In this document: positions 43,167 through 52,691 of the stretch, piece by piece
Numbering within the stretch: position 1 is the first letter of the stretch
Layout: every line of letters begins with the position of its first letter
Source: Pseudolysobacter antarcticus
Lineage (GTDB): Bacteria; Pseudomonadota; Gammaproteobacteria; Xanthomonadales; Rhodanobacteraceae
Length of the DNA: 64,000 nucleotides
Direction of reading: 5' to 3'
Assembly (NCBI RefSeq): GCF_004168365.1
Contig: NZ_CP035704.1
Span: forward strand, 3,286,001-3,350,000
Made by a program: the position numbers and the translations under genes
Notes under the pieces: model-generated
Database searches by the model: none
Told to the model about the DNA's origin: nothing
What the model saw: only the letters and a program-made list of their open reading frames with translations

Positions 43167-43830
43167 GAACGTAGCCCACGCCGCGCACGGTTTCGATCAG
43201 AGGAATGTTGCCCGGCCCATCGACCTTGCGCCGCAAGCGCGCGATGTGCACGTCGATCAGATTGGTGCCGGGATCGAAGTGATAACCCCAGACTTCCTCG
43301 AAGATCATGGTGCGCGTGAGAACCTGCCCCGAGTTGCGCAACATGAATTCGAGCAGGCGATATTCCGCCGGCGACAATCGCAATTCGCGCGTGCCGCGGC
43401 GCACGCTGCGCGTGAGCAGATCGATTTCAAGAGTGTCGAAACGCAGCATGGTTTCTCGCGCAGTGACACGATGACGCCGCAATAATACTTCGAGCCTTGC
43501 GGCCATTTCTTCGGACGCAAACGGTTTGGTCATGTAATCGTCACCGCCGGCGCGCAGGCCGCGCACTCTTTCGTCGACATCGCTGAGTGCACTGATCATG
43601 AGCACCGGCGTATTGATGCCGCCGCTGCGCATTTTCCTGATGATCTCCAGCCCATCAAGCTCCGGCAACATGCGATCCAGCGTCATCACATCGTAGGCAT
43701 CGGTCATCGCCTTGCTCAAGCCATCGCGCCCGTTGCTCGCCCATTCGACCTCGAAGCCGTGATTGCTGAGCTCGGCGATGATTTCCTGCGCCGTGGTTTC
43801 GTCGTCTTCGATGGTCAGGACTTTGGTCAT
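43150..43830 (-). CDS. OmpR-family response regulator
   Basis: A 226-residue two-domain regulator. The receiver has the acidic pair in VLTIEDDETTAQEI, the phosphoacceptor Asp in YDVMTLDRMLPELDGL, and Thr/Lys sites in VLMISALSDVDERV and DDYMTKPFASEE. The C-terminal winged helix shows LRLSPAEYRLLEFMLRNSGQ, FEEVWGYHFDPGTNLIDVHI and PLIETVRGVGYVLG. The kinase gene follows with a 17-base overlap. The regulator start is 208 bases from the RND permease start in divergent orientation, the classical layout for a regulator of an efflux operon such as those for metals or toxic compounds. Confidence 0.93.
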   Translation of the reverse strand: MTKVLTIEDDETTAQEIIAELSNHGFEVEWASNGRDGLSKAMTDAYDVMTLDRMLPELDGLEIIRKMRSGGINTPVLMISALSDVDERVRGLRAGGDDYMTKPFASEEMAARLEVLLRRHRVTARETMLRFDTLEIDLLTRSVRRGTRELRLSPAEYRLLEFMLRNSGQVLTRTMIFEEVWGYHFDPGTNLIDVHIARLRRKVDGPGNIPLIETVRGVGYVLGDAG

Positions 43831-44038
43831 TTCTCGATTCGGCCAATATCGAATGTCGTGATCTGGGGCTTACTTCATTGCACCGAACGAACATGGCGGC
43901 GCCAGAGATACAGCTTACCCAACCATCACCACATGTAACGTGAATCTTTGTTCATGCAGACCCTTGTCGGCAGTCGTGAGCGGTATGGTACGCACCATCG
44001 AATAACGGGTTCGCCGATCACGTCGGCCAGGTGACTGC
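43831..44038. promoter_or_regulatory. Divergent region response regulator / RND operon
   Basis: Both promoters must lie in these 208 bases. A small palindrome ATGGT-ACGC-ACCAT at 43985-43998 stands 41 bases before the RND ATG and is a possible regulator site. I could not identify -35/-10 hexamers with confidence. Confidence 0.35.
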
Positions 44039-47000
44039 ATGTTGTGGATCGTACGCATTGCGCTGGACAAGCCCTACACGTTCGTCGTGCTTGCCTTGCT
44101 GATTTTGATCATCGGACCGTTGTCGATCCTGCGCACGCCGGTCGATATTTTTCCGAACATCAAGATGCCCGTGGTCAGCGTGGTCTGGACTTACAACGGC
44201 CTGCCTGCCAATGACGTTTCGGATCGCATCATCACCTACTTCGAACGTCAGATGACCACGGCGGTCAACGATATCGAGCACATCGAATCGCAATCGTTGC
44301 CGGGCGTTGGCGTGATCAAGGTCTTTTTCCAGCCCAGCGTCAATATCAACGCCGCGCTGGCGCAGGTAACGGCAATTGCGCAAACCGTGCTGAAGCGTTT
44401 GCCGCCCGGCATCACGCCACCGCAGATATTGAGTTACAACGCATCGAGCGTGCCGATCCTGCAGCTTGCATTGTCGAGCAACAAACTTTCCGATCAACAA
44501 CTTTATGATCTGTCCAACAACTTCATCCGCCCGCAACTCGCGCAGGTCGAAGGTGCAGCGATTCCATCACCTTACGGCGGCAAGGCGCGTCAGGTGCAGA
44601 TCGATCTCGATCCCGAGGCATTGCGCGCGCACGGCCTGTCGCCGCTCGATGTCACTACCGCGATTGCGGCACAGAACCTGATCCTGCCGAGCGGCACGGA
44701 AAAAATCGGCCGTTTCGAATACAACGTCAAACTCAATTCCAGTCCGCACGATCTGGACGATCTCAACAACCTGCCGATCAAGTCAGTGGACGGCACCACA
44801 ATCTACATTCGCGATGTAGCGCATGTACGCGACGGTTATTCGCCGCAGACCAATATGGTGCGTGTCGACGGCAAGCATTCGGTACTGACGACGATCCAGA
44901 AAAACGGCAATGCCTCGACGCTCGACATCATCAGTCACGTCAAGAAATTGCTACCGACGATCCAGGCCGGGGCGCCGCCCGAACTCGATATGAAGGCGAT
45001 CAACGATCAGTCGGTGTTCGTCAAAAATTCAGTCGCCGGCGTGATCCGCGAGGGCGTGATCGCCGCCGCATTGACCGCGTTGATGATCTTGCTGTTTCTC
45101 GGTAGCTGGCGCTCGACCTTAATCATCACGGTATCGATTCCGTTGGCGATCCTCGCCTCGATCATCACGCTGTCGGCGCTCGGCGAAACCATCAATATCA
45201 TGACGCTCGGCGGGCTTGCGCTCGCGGTCGGCATCCTCGTCGACGATGCCACGGTGACGATCGAAAACATCAACTGGCATCTGGAACAAGGCAAAGATGT
45301 GGTCAGCGCGATCATGGACGGCGCGGCGCAGATCGTCGGGCCGGCGCTGATTTCGCTGTTGTGCATCTGCATCGTGTTCGTGCCGATGTTTTTCCTCAAC
45401 GGCGTCGCGCGTTTCCTGTTCGTGCCGATGGCCGAGGCCGTGGTGTTCGCGATGATTGCGTCATTCGTGCTGTCGCGCACCCTGGTGCCGACCATGGCGA
45501 AATATCTGTTGCATGAACATTCGCTCGCGCATCCGCATGCGTCGGGTCATCTCGAATACGTGATGGACGATCACGGTGCGCATTCGGTCACGCTACATTC
45601 GCGCAATCCGTTCGCTCGCTTCCAGCAAGGTTTCGAAAAACGCGTCGCCAGCGTGCGCGCCACCTACCGCGATCTGCTGCAACTAGCACTCGCGCGGCGA
45701 GGCATGTTTGTGCTCGGTTTTCTCGCCGTCGTCGCGGCATCGTTCCTGCTCGCGCCATGGCTCGGCGAGAATTTTTTCCCGACCATCGATGCCGGCCAGA
45801 TCAAGCTGCATGTGCGTGCGCAAACCGGTACGCGCATCGAAGAAACCGCGCGCCTTTGCGACGAGATTGAACAGAAAATCCGCGGCATCATTCCGCCATC
45901 CGATCTTGGCGGCGTGATCGACAATATCGGCCTGCCGGTCAGCGGCATCAATATTTCGTATAGCAACTCTGCACCAATCGGTCCGGCCGATGCCGACATC
46001 CTGATTTCGTTGAAGCCCGACCACGCGCCGACCGAAGAATACCTGCACGACTTGCGCGAAACCCTGCCGTCGGCGTTTCCAGGAACGAGTTTCGCTTTCC
46101 TGCCGGCGGATATCGTCAGCCAGATTCTCAACTTCGGCCTGCCCGCGCCCATCGATGTGCAGGTGATCGGTTTCAAGCGCGACGAAAACCGGGCGTATGC
46201 CGCGAAAATTCTCGATCGCATCAATCATATTCCGGGCATCGCCGATGTGCGCATCCAGCAGGTGTTCAACCAGCCGGTGCTTAACGTGAATGTTGATCGC
46301 ACGCGTTCGGAAGAACTCGGTCTGACCCAGCGCGATGTGGCGACGAGTTTGCTCGTGAGTTTGTCCGGCAGTTACCAGACCGCGCCGACGCAGTGGGTGA
46401 ATCCGAAGAATCACGTCTCGTATCCGCTGGTCGCGCAGACGCCGCAATATCGCATCAGCAGCCTGAGCGATCTGCAGAATATTCCAGTCACCGGAGCAGC
46501 ATCGAGCAAGCCGCAAATCCTCGGTGCGCTCGGTAATGTCACGCGCGGCATGAGCGAAGGCGTGGTATCGCACTACGACGTGCAACCGGTCATCGATATT
46601 TTCGGTGCGGTGCAAGGCCGCGATCTCGGCGCGGTGGCGCGCGATATCCAGGCAATCCTCGACGATACGCAAAAAGACGTACCAAAAGGCTCGACCGTGG
46701 CGCTGCGCGGCCAAGTCGAAACCATGAATGCATCATTCGATGGATTGTTCTACGGCCTGATCGGCGCGATCGTTTTGATCTACTTGCTGATCGTGGTGAA
46801 TTTTCAATCGTGGCTGGATCCGTTCGTCATCATCACCGCGCTGCCTGCCGCGCTGGCCGGTATCGTCTGGATGCTGTTCATCACCCACACCACCTTGAGC
46901 GTGCCAGCGCTGACCGGCGCGATCATGTGCATGGGCGTGGCGACCGCGAACAGCATCCTCATCGTGAGTTTTGCGCGCGAACGCATGACGCACGGATCGG

Positions 47001-47287
47001 ACGCCACCACCGCCGCGATCGAAGCCGGCTTCACACGTTTTCGCCCGGTGCTGATGACCGCGCTGGCGATGATCATCGGCATGTTGCCGATGGCGCTAGG
47101 CCTCGGCGAAGGTGGCGAGCAGAACGCGCCGCTCGGTCGTGCGGTGATCGGCGGATTGCTGTTCGCGACCTGCGCCACCTTGTTTTTTGTCCCGGCGATT
47201 TTCAGCATCGTGCATACGCGCGGCGTGAAGCGCGAGTCCGATCCATCCTCGAGTCCCGTGATGGGACAGACCAGTTTTGCGGAGTAA
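44039..47287 (+). CDS. RND efflux permease (HAE-type)
   Basis: A 1082-residue 12-helix permease: MLWIVRIALDKPYTFVVLAL is the first helix and FPNIKMPVVSVVWTYNGLPA the start of the porter domain. Helix 4 has the proton-relay pair Asp-Asp in GLALAVGILVDDATVTIENI, which marks the drug/organic-solute class rather than the heavy-metal class. Later segments are FVPMFFLNGVARFLFVPMAE and PALTGAIMCMGVATANSILI. It pumps substrates from the periplasm or inner membrane using the proton gradient. The order permease-adaptor-outer membrane factor differs from the common adaptor-first order. The adaptor starts 6 bases after its stop. ATG 44039 is the only sensible start. Confidence 0.93.
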   Translation: MLWIVRIALDKPYTFVVLALLILIIGPLSILRTPVDIFPNIKMPVVSVVWTYNGLPANDVSDRIITYFERQMTTAVNDIEHIESQSLPGVGVIKVFFQPSVNINAALAQVTAIAQTVLKRLPPGITPPQILSYNASSVPILQLALSSNKLSDQQLYDLSNNFIRPQLAQVEGAAIPSPYGGKARQVQIDLDPEALRAHGLSPLDVTTAIAAQNLILPSGTEKIGRFEYNVKLNSSPHDLDDLNNLPIKSVDGTTIYIRDVAHVRDGYSPQTNMVRVDGKHSVLTTIQKNGNASTLDIISHVKKLLPTIQAGAPPELDMKAINDQSVFVKNSVAGVIREGVIAAALTALMILLFLGSWRSTLIITVSIPLAILASIITLSALGETINIMTLGGLALAVGILVDDATVTIENINWHLEQGKDVVSAIMDGAAQIVGPALISLLCICIVFVPMFFLNGVARFLFVPMAEAVVFAMIASFVLSRTLVPTMAKYLLHEHSLAHPHASGHLEYVMDDHGAHSVTLHSRNPFARFQQGFEKRVASVRATYRDLLQLALARRGMFVLGFLAVVAASFLLAPWLGENFFPTIDAGQIKLHVRAQTGTRIEETARLCDEIEQKIRGIIPPSDLGGVIDNIGLPVSGINISYSNSAPIGPADADILISLKPDHAPTEEYLHDLRETLPSAFPGTSFAFLPADIVSQILNFGLPAPIDVQVIGFKRDENRAYAAKILDRINHIPGIADVRIQQVFNQPVLNVNVDRTRSEELGLTQRDVATSLLVSLSGSYQTAPTQWVNPKNHVSYPLVAQTPQYRISSLSDLQNIPVTGAASSKPQILGALGNVTRGMSEGVVSHYDVQPVIDIFGAVQGRDLGAVARDIQAILDDTQKDVPKGSTVALRGQVETMNASFDGLFYGLIGAIVLIYLLIVVNFQSWLDPFVIITALPAALAGIVWMLFITHTTLSVPALTGAIMCMGVATANSILIVSFARERMTHGSDATTAAIEAGFTRFRPVLMTALAMIIGMLPMALGLGEGGEQNAPLGRAVIGGLLFATCATLFFVPAIFSIVHTRGVKRESDPSSSPVMGQTSFAE

Positions 47288-47293
47288 AACGTC

Positions 47294-48460
47294 ATGTCGT
47301 CCCATCATCGCATTTCATCCAGGCAACTGCATTTATCCGGCGTGATCGCGCTGGTGATCGCCATCGCGGTCGCCGCGTTTGGCATCTACTCGCGCGTGCA
47401 TGGCGAAGTCGCGCTGAAACACTGGACCGACGAACGCGCGATCAGAACGGTCACGCTGATCGAGCCGGGCAAAAATAGCGCGGAGCAAGCATTGATCCTG
47501 CCCGGCAACGTGCAGGCGTTTGTCGATGCGCCGATCTACGCGCGCGCCACCGGCTACCTGAAACGCTGGTATGTCGATATCGGCACGCCGGTAAAAGCCG
47601 GGCAATTATTGGCCGAACTCGAAACGCCCGAGATCGATCAACAGCTGCGCCAGGCCGAAGCCGATCTGGCTACCGCACAGGCGAATGCAAAGCTCGCCAA
47701 CATCACCGCGCAGCGCTGGCAGAACATGCTCAGTGCCGATTCCGTCAGCAAGCAGGAGTCGGATGAAAAATCCGGCAACGCCGATGCGCGCAAGGCAGGC
47801 GTTGCGGCCGCGCAAGCGAACGTCGCACGACTGCGCGAGCTTGAATCGTTCAAGCGCATCGTGGCACCGTTCGACGGCATACTCACTGCGCGCAACACCG
47901 ATGTCGGCGCACTGATCGATGCTGGCAACGGCAAGGGCGCCGAGCTGTTTCGTGTCGCCGATATTTCGCGGCTGCGCATCTACGTCAACGTGCCGCAGAG
48001 CTTCGCTGGCGCGATCAAACCGGGCATGTTGGCCGAGGTGCATTTGCCCGGGCGCAGCGGCAACGGCGTCGCGGCAAAAGTGGTGAATACCGCGCAGGCA
48101 ATCAATCCTTCCACGCGCAGTTTGCTGGTCGAATTGCAGGCCGACAATAGCAACGGTCAGCTGCTGGCGGGTTCCTACGCCGAAGTACATTTTTCACTGC
48201 CGGCACAGGCCGGGGTGATGCGTTTGCCATCGAGTGCGCTGCTGTTTCGCGAGCAAGGCATGCAGGTCGGTACTCTCGGTACGGATAACAAAGTACAACT
48301 CAAGCAGATCGAGATCGGTCGCGATTTTGGTACCGAAGTGGAAGTGCTGAACGGACTCGATGCCGATGCGCGCGTGATCGACAATCCGTCGGATTCGTTG
48401 TCGCAAAACGAGACCGTGAAAATCGCTCAAACCACTACGCCGACGGTAGCCAATCAATGA
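47294..48460 (+). CDS. RND periplasmic adaptor (membrane fusion protein)
   Basis: A 388-residue adaptor with one N-terminal membrane helix (LHLSGVIALVIAIAVAAFGI). The lipoyl/hairpin segment is VDAPIYARATGYLKRWYVDI, then the coiled-coil hairpin LRQAEADLATAQANAKLANI and KAGVAAAQANVARLRELESF. The beta-barrel and membrane-proximal parts follow (FDGILTARNTDVGALIDAGN, VMRLPSSALLFREQGMQVGT). It links the permease to the outer-membrane factor. It starts 6 bases after the permease, and its stop overlaps the outer-membrane factor gene by four bases, so the three proteins are translated from one mRNA. Confidence 0.93.
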   Translation: MSSHHRISSRQLHLSGVIALVIAIAVAAFGIYSRVHGEVALKHWTDERAIRTVTLIEPGKNSAEQALILPGNVQAFVDAPIYARATGYLKRWYVDIGTPVKAGQLLAELETPEIDQQLRQAEADLATAQANAKLANITAQRWQNMLSADSVSKQESDEKSGNADARKAGVAAAQANVARLRELESFKRIVAPFDGILTARNTDVGALIDAGNGKGAELFRVADISRLRIYVNVPQSFAGAIKPGMLAEVHLPGRSGNGVAAKVVNTAQAINPSTRSLLVELQADNSNGQLLAGSYAEVHFSLPAQAGVMRLPSSALLFREQGMQVGTLGTDNKVQLKQIEIGRDFGTEVEVLNGLDADARVIDNPSDSLSQNETVKIAQTTTPTVANQ

Positions 48461-49920
48461 AACGCACGGCGGCATTTGCACTGATATCGACGCTCGCGGG
48501 GTGTTCGTTCGCGCCGACTTACAAGACGCCTGTGGTCGAAATACCAAGTGCATTCAAGGAAGCGCAGGAATGGCAGACAGCCACACCTGCAGACCAGATA
48601 AAACGAGGTGAATGGTGGCTCGCATATGGCGACAAACTGCTGGATGAACTCGAAGCGAAAGTCGACATTGCCAATCCGAATCTTGCCGCCGCCGCAGATC
48701 GCTACGCGCAAGCGCGCACGCTGGTGACGCAGGCGCAAGCGGCGCGTTTGCCGCTGGTCAATGCCGGTGCTTTATCGACCAACAACCGTCAGTCGGATCA
48801 TCGCCCGCTGCGCTCCAGCTCGCAGCCGGACGAATACGGCAACAACGATATCGGCATGCAGATCAGCTACGAGCTCGACCTATGGGGGCGCGTGCGCAAT
48901 CAGGTTGCGGTGAACGAGGCGAATGCGCAGGCGAGCGCCGCCGATCTCGAATCGGTAAGGCTCAGTCTGCATGCCGAACTCGCCACCGACTACATCGCGT
49001 TGCGCGGTTTTGATGCCGAGCACAAATTGTTGCTGGACACACTCGATGCGTATGCGCGCGCGCTCAAGGTCACGGCGAATCGGCATTCCGGCGGCATCGG
49101 CTCCGGCCTCGACGAGGCGCGCGCGCAAACTCAGCTCGACAACGCCAAGGCGCAGATCAGCGATGTCGCCACGCGCCGCGCATTGCTTGAACACGCCATC
49201 GCTAGCTTGACGGGTATGCCGGCGTCGGAGTTCTCGATTTCGCTGCAGCCGGATATTTTGCAGTTGCCGATCATCCCGACCGGATTGCCATCCACGCTGC
49301 TGCAACGTCGCCCCGACATTGCCGCAGCGGAGCGCCGCACCGCGGCTTCGAATCAGCAAATCGGCATCGCGCGTGCGGCATTTTTTCCAAGCATCACGCT
49401 CAACGCGCAAGGCGGTTATCAGAACACTGGCGGCAATACCTGGCTCAGCGCGCCGAACACCTACTGGTCACTCGGCCCGGGTTTATTGCTGAATCTTTTC
49501 GATGGTGGTCGACGGCGCGCCGAGGTCGAACGCGCGCGTCTGGCGCTCGACGAATCGAGCCAGCGCTATCGCGCCGAAGTGCTGAATGCGTTCCAGCAGG
49601 TTGAGGATAATCTGGCATTGCTGGACTTGCTGGCGAAGGAAAGCAGCGATGAAAACGCGGCAACGGTTTCTGCCACGCACACGCTCGATCTGGCGCAGAA
49701 TCGCTACGACAACGGAGCAGTGAGTTATCTTGAAGTCATCGAAAGCCAGACGGCGGCGCTGCAAGCACAACGCACGGCGCTGAGCATCCGCACGCGGCAG
49801 TTACAATCCAGCGTCGGCTTGATCAAAGCCATTGGCGGCGGCTGGAGCAGCGATCTGCTGGGTGAGTCGAATGCCTCCAAAACCGCACAAACCATGACGC
49901 CCGCTCATGTCACGAATTGA
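48457..49920 (+). CDS. RND outer-membrane factor lipoprotein (NodT family)
   Basis: A 487-residue TolC-like channel. The lipobox is LISTLAGC with lipidated Cys16. The N-terminal segment FAPTYKTPVVEIPSAF is typical of NodT-family factors. Helical blocks include ANPNLAAAADRYAQARTLVT, LAQNRYDNGAVSYLEVIESQ and ALQAQRTALSIRTRQLQSSV, with the paired beta-strand segments between (YELDLWGRVRNQV). It completes the tripartite pump. ATG 48457 overlaps the adaptor stop by four bases. A BON-domain lipoprotein gene starts 19 bases after its stop. Confidence 0.93.
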   Translation: MKRTAAFALISTLAGCSFAPTYKTPVVEIPSAFKEAQEWQTATPADQIKRGEWWLAYGDKLLDELEAKVDIANPNLAAAADRYAQARTLVTQAQAARLPLVNAGALSTNNRQSDHRPLRSSSQPDEYGNNDIGMQISYELDLWGRVRNQVAVNEANAQASAADLESVRLSLHAELATDYIALRGFDAEHKLLLDTLDAYARALKVTANRHSGGIGSGLDEARAQTQLDNAKAQISDVATRRALLEHAIASLTGMPASEFSISLQPDILQLPIIPTGLPSTLLQRRPDIAAAERRTAASNQQIGIARAAFFPSITLNAQGGYQNTGGNTWLSAPNTYWSLGPGLLLNLFDGGRRRAEVERARLALDESSQRYRAEVLNAFQQVEDNLALLDLLAKESSDENAATVSATHTLDLAQNRYDNGAVSYLEVIESQTAALQAQRTALSIRTRQLQSSVGLIKAIGGGWSSDLLGESNASKTAQTMTPAHVTN

Positions 49921-49939
49921 TTTTCCGAGCGAGCCAGAA

Positions 49940-50278
49940 ATGCCAGCGAACGCGTCCTCGCGTTGGCATGCAGCTTTTTTTGTCGGCCTGATTTTTCTGG
50001 CGATCACGTTGTCCGCGTGCTCGATCTACAAGAAATGCGGATTGAATGGCTGTGCTGGCGATGCCGGAATCACCGCTGCCGTGCAGAAAGAATTCGACGA
50101 GCGATCGGAGCTGAAACCGCCGAACAGAATCAGTATCCAGACACTGGATCACGTGGTCTATTTGAGCGGTTTGGTCGACACCGAATTCGAACGCAACATC
50201 GCCGAATCGGTTGCACACGACGTGCCTGGTGTCGTGCGCGTAGTCAATTCGATCGCAGTGCTCGGCACCGTTTATTGA
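49940..50278 (+). CDS. BON-domain lipoprotein
   Basis: A 112-residue lipoprotein: the signal FFVGLIFLAITLSAC gives a lipidated Cys27. A second cysteine-rich stretch (CGLNGCAGDAG) follows. The rest is one BON domain (AAVQKEFDERSELKPPNRIS, LDHVVYLSGLVDTEFERNIA, VPGVVRVVNSIAVLGTVY). BON domains bind membranes or scaffold envelope proteins. ATG 49940 gives the cleanest lipoprotein signal; ATG 49907 would extend it by 11 residues and overlap the outer-membrane factor gene. It is likely the last gene of the efflux operon; convergent transcription from the barrel gene follows 24 bases later. A role beside an RND pump is unusual. Confidence 0.78.
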   Translation: MPANASSRWHAAFFVGLIFLAITLSACSIYKKCGLNGCAGDAGITAAVQKEFDERSELKPPNRISIQTLDHVVYLSGLVDTEFERNIAESVAHDVPGVVRVVNSIAVLGTVY

Positions 50279-50302
50279 GTATCGCCCAGACTGGCAGCAT
50301 CA

Positions 50303-51505
50303 CTAATATTTGTACTCCAGCGACAGCCACGCTTTACGTTCGCCGACCAGATAACCGTCGCTACGATAGTCGGCGTAATCGAGTTCAGCGCTGAGTTGTT
50401 TGCTGAGGCTGTAGGTCAGTGCTGCATTGGTTTCGGAACCGTAATGGCGGCTACCACGTTCGGCGTAAAAGTCATGCCAGAGCACCGACCAGCCGAAGAC
50501 TTTGCTGAACTGGCCGAACGCGCCGATATAGCGGTCGTCGAGTCCTGTCGCGGGTGTGTTCTTGAACTCGCTGGCCCAGCCGTTGAAGCCGTGATTGGAA
50601 CCGTACGGCGATGAAAATCCGACCTTGCCGTTACTACCCAGAACTTCATTACCGAGCTTGGCGTTGATCGTATCAACGCCGAAACTCGCCTCGATAAGAT
50701 GATAATCGGCGATGTAATGCAGCGGGTTGTTGCGCCAGCTATTTTGCTGCGCAAACTCCGCCGCCCAGACCAGCTTGTAGTCGGAAAACGCTTGTTTTCC
50801 GGACCAGCGCAAGCCCGCGGTTCGCCATGAATATTTGGCTTGGGTGTCATTTTCGACAAGGTAGTCGTAGGCGCTGAGTTTGCCGATCGGCAGCACCTGA
50901 TCGACATGCAGCAGGTTCGCTTTCAAATCCCATTCGCGCTGCAGCGGATCGGGATAATCATGACCGACGCTGCGCAACGCCTTGTCGAGATAGATGTATT
51001 GCAAGGTCGTGCCGGATTGAAGTTTCCAGCTCGTGGACAAGGCATCGAACGATTGCGGCGTCTGTCGCCACAAGCCCGAGGTGAAAAAACGCTGGTTGTC
51101 GAGATTGATGTACTGGCGACCGATCCGCGCGGCGATCGTGCCATCGTCATAACCAACCCAGGCGGCACTGACCTGCTTGGATGGCGGATCGGATTCCGAC
51201 GGAAACTGGGTCTTGCCATTGGCCGTATCGTTGTAGCGCGAACCGAACAACGCGACTGTGTCGCTGCCTTCGATATCCGCCGCCCAGTTCTGTGCAAACA
51301 CCCAGCGATAGCCCAACAAGATGCGCAAGGTGTTGGCATTGGCAGTACGCGAGAATGCGGCGTTGTCGATGTTGGCGTAGCGATAACGCAGGTCGACGAT
51401 CGGCGTGCTGACATCGACAGCGGTATCCGCGTACACAGCCGGCGCACTGCCCGCTAACAAAGCCAAACCGATCCACCACAACCACGATCGTCTATTTCGT
51501 CGCAT
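50303..51505 (-). CDS. Alginate-export-like outer-membrane beta-barrel
   Basis: A 400-residue exported protein with signal LALLAGSAPAVYA|DT. A beta-barrel pattern covers the rest: VDLRYRYANIDNAAF, GYRWVFAQNWAADIEGSD, ARIGRQYINLDNQRFFTSGL (a strongly conserved RQ-x-I-x-LDNQRFF segment seen in alginate-export/porin relatives), and ends LSLEYKY. It belongs to the AlgE-like/OprD-type family as I read it. No polysaccharide genes adjoin, so export of alginate is not indicated and the name reflects the family only. GGGGAAG before ATG 51505 supports the start. It is convergent with the BON gene. Confidence 0.78.
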   Translation of the reverse strand: MRRNRRSWLWWIGLALLAGSAPAVYADTAVDVSTPIVDLRYRYANIDNAAFSRTANANTLRILLGYRWVFAQNWAADIEGSDTVALFGSRYNDTANGKTQFPSESDPPSKQVSAAWVGYDDGTIAARIGRQYINLDNQRFFTSGLWRQTPQSFDALSTSWKLQSGTTLQYIYLDKALRSVGHDYPDPLQREWDLKANLLHVDQVLPIGKLSAYDYLVENDTQAKYSWRTAGLRWSGKQAFSDYKLVWAAEFAQQNSWRNNPLHYIADYHLIEASFGVDTINAKLGNEVLGSNGKVGFSSPYGSNHGFNGWASEFKNTPATGLDDRYIGAFGQFSKVFGWSVLWHDFYAERGSRHYGSETNAALTYSLSKQLSAELDYADYRSDGYLVGERKAWLSLEYKY

Positions 51506-51714
51506 TATTTCTTCCCCATTTTAAACAAAACATGTGCGCGACGCTGACAACCGATCAAACGCAACGATGAATCGATCCTACAAGCGCCGCGGATGCGCGA
51601 TAACTGAAAAATCGGCATGAGCTTATGGCGTGTGCGCAATAGCATCACGACGGACAAGCAAACTGCACTGCCGAAACTTGTATTTGATCGTGCGGATTCA
51701 GCTGCGCATTTCGA

Positions 51715-52620
51715 TCACTTGGCTGCGGCAGCGGCGTGCTCGATACAGAAATCGAGAAAGCGTGTCATACCCTTGGACGGGATTTTCTTGCGGTGTCGGA
51801 TCAGATAAAAGTGCCGGAGGATCGGCGGAATGCTGCTCGCGAGCACGACCAGCTTTTTCGTCTTGATCAGATCCTCGACCACGCAGAGCGAAAGGCAGCT
51901 GATTCCCAAACCTTCCGCGACCGCACGCTTGATCGCTTCCGAATCGCCGAAATTGATGCCGCTGGTCAGCGCATGCAGATGCGGCAGCAGCGCGTGTTCG
52001 ACCGCCTCGCGCGTGCCCGATCCGGGCTCGCGCAGCAGCCACTCCGCCGCTCGCAACGAGGCGAGCGGAACCTTGCGTCCGGCAAACGCAGTAGCCAGCG
52101 CATGCCGCGGCGCGGCGACTATCACCATGCGATCGGTGATCCACGGTAGCGTCACCAATTCAGCCTCGTGAACCGGGCCTTCGACAAGACCGAGATCGAG
52201 TTTGAAATCAGCGACCGCCGCGGCAATCTGTCGCGTATTGGCGATCTCGATGCCGATCTGACTCGCGGTGTTGCGTCGGCGATATTCCGCGATCAGCCGC
52301 GGCAACAGATAGTTGCCGATCGTCGTGCTCGCGCCGATCCGCAGTGCGCCGGCGAAACTGGATGCGCCGAATTGAAGCTCGATTTCGTTCGCGCCGTCCA
52401 GCGTGGCTTTTGCCCGCGGCAACAATTGCCGCCCGACCTCGTTGATCGCTAGGCGCTTGCCGATGCGATCGAACAATCGTGTCTGCAGGATATTTTCGAG
52501 TTCGTTCAACGCCGCGCTCGTCGCCGATTGCGACAACGCAACACGATCCGCCGCCGCTGCGGTGCTGCCGCATTCGGCAACCGTGACGAAGATATGCAAC
52601 TGGCGCAGGGTCAGGCGCAT
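51715..52620 (-). CDS. LysR-family regulator, YeiE-like
   Basis: A 301-residue LysR regulator: LTLRQLHIFVTVAECGSTAA and SQSATSAALNELENILQTRL form the winged helix. The effector domain reads GALRIGASTTIGNYLLPRLI, EWLLREPGSGTREAVEHALL and FGDSEAIKRAVAEGLGISCL, which match the CysB-like/YeiE subgroup. It is divergent from a YeiH-type transporter gene with 52 bases between. In E. coli yeiE and yeiH have the same arrangement, so YeiE-like control of the transporter is expected. A TTATCGA inverted repeat lies in the intergenic space. The inducer may be a sulfur compound such as sulfite; not shown here. Confidence 0.9.
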   Translation of the reverse strand: MRLTLRQLHIFVTVAECGSTAAAADRVALSQSATSAALNELENILQTRLFDRIGKRLAINEVGRQLLPRAKATLDGANEIELQFGASSFAGALRIGASTTIGNYLLPRLIAEYRRRNTASQIGIEIANTRQIAAAVADFKLDLGLVEGPVHEAELVTLPWITDRMVIVAAPRHALATAFAGRKVPLASLRAAEWLLREPGSGTREAVEHALLPHLHALTSGINFGDSEAIKRAVAEGLGISCLSLCVVEDLIKTKKLVVLASSIPPILRHFYLIRHRKKIPSKGMTRFLDFCIEHAAAAAK

Positions 52621-52691
52621 TTATCGACCGGTTTCATCACTCGATAATACCTGAATAATTTGTTTTTCTTGTATGCATGAATTTTCGATAA
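52621..52691. promoter_or_regulatory. TTATCGA inverted repeats between LysR and YeiH-type genes
   Basis: TTATCGA (52621-52627) and TCGATAA (52641-52647) form a perfect inverted repeat with a 13-base spacer immediately upstream of the LysR start. A third copy, TCGATAA, is at 52685-52691 and overlaps the ATG at 52691. Three occurrences of one heptamer in 71 bases suggest a LysR-type operator that could also block transporter translation or initiation. Confidence 0.5.
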
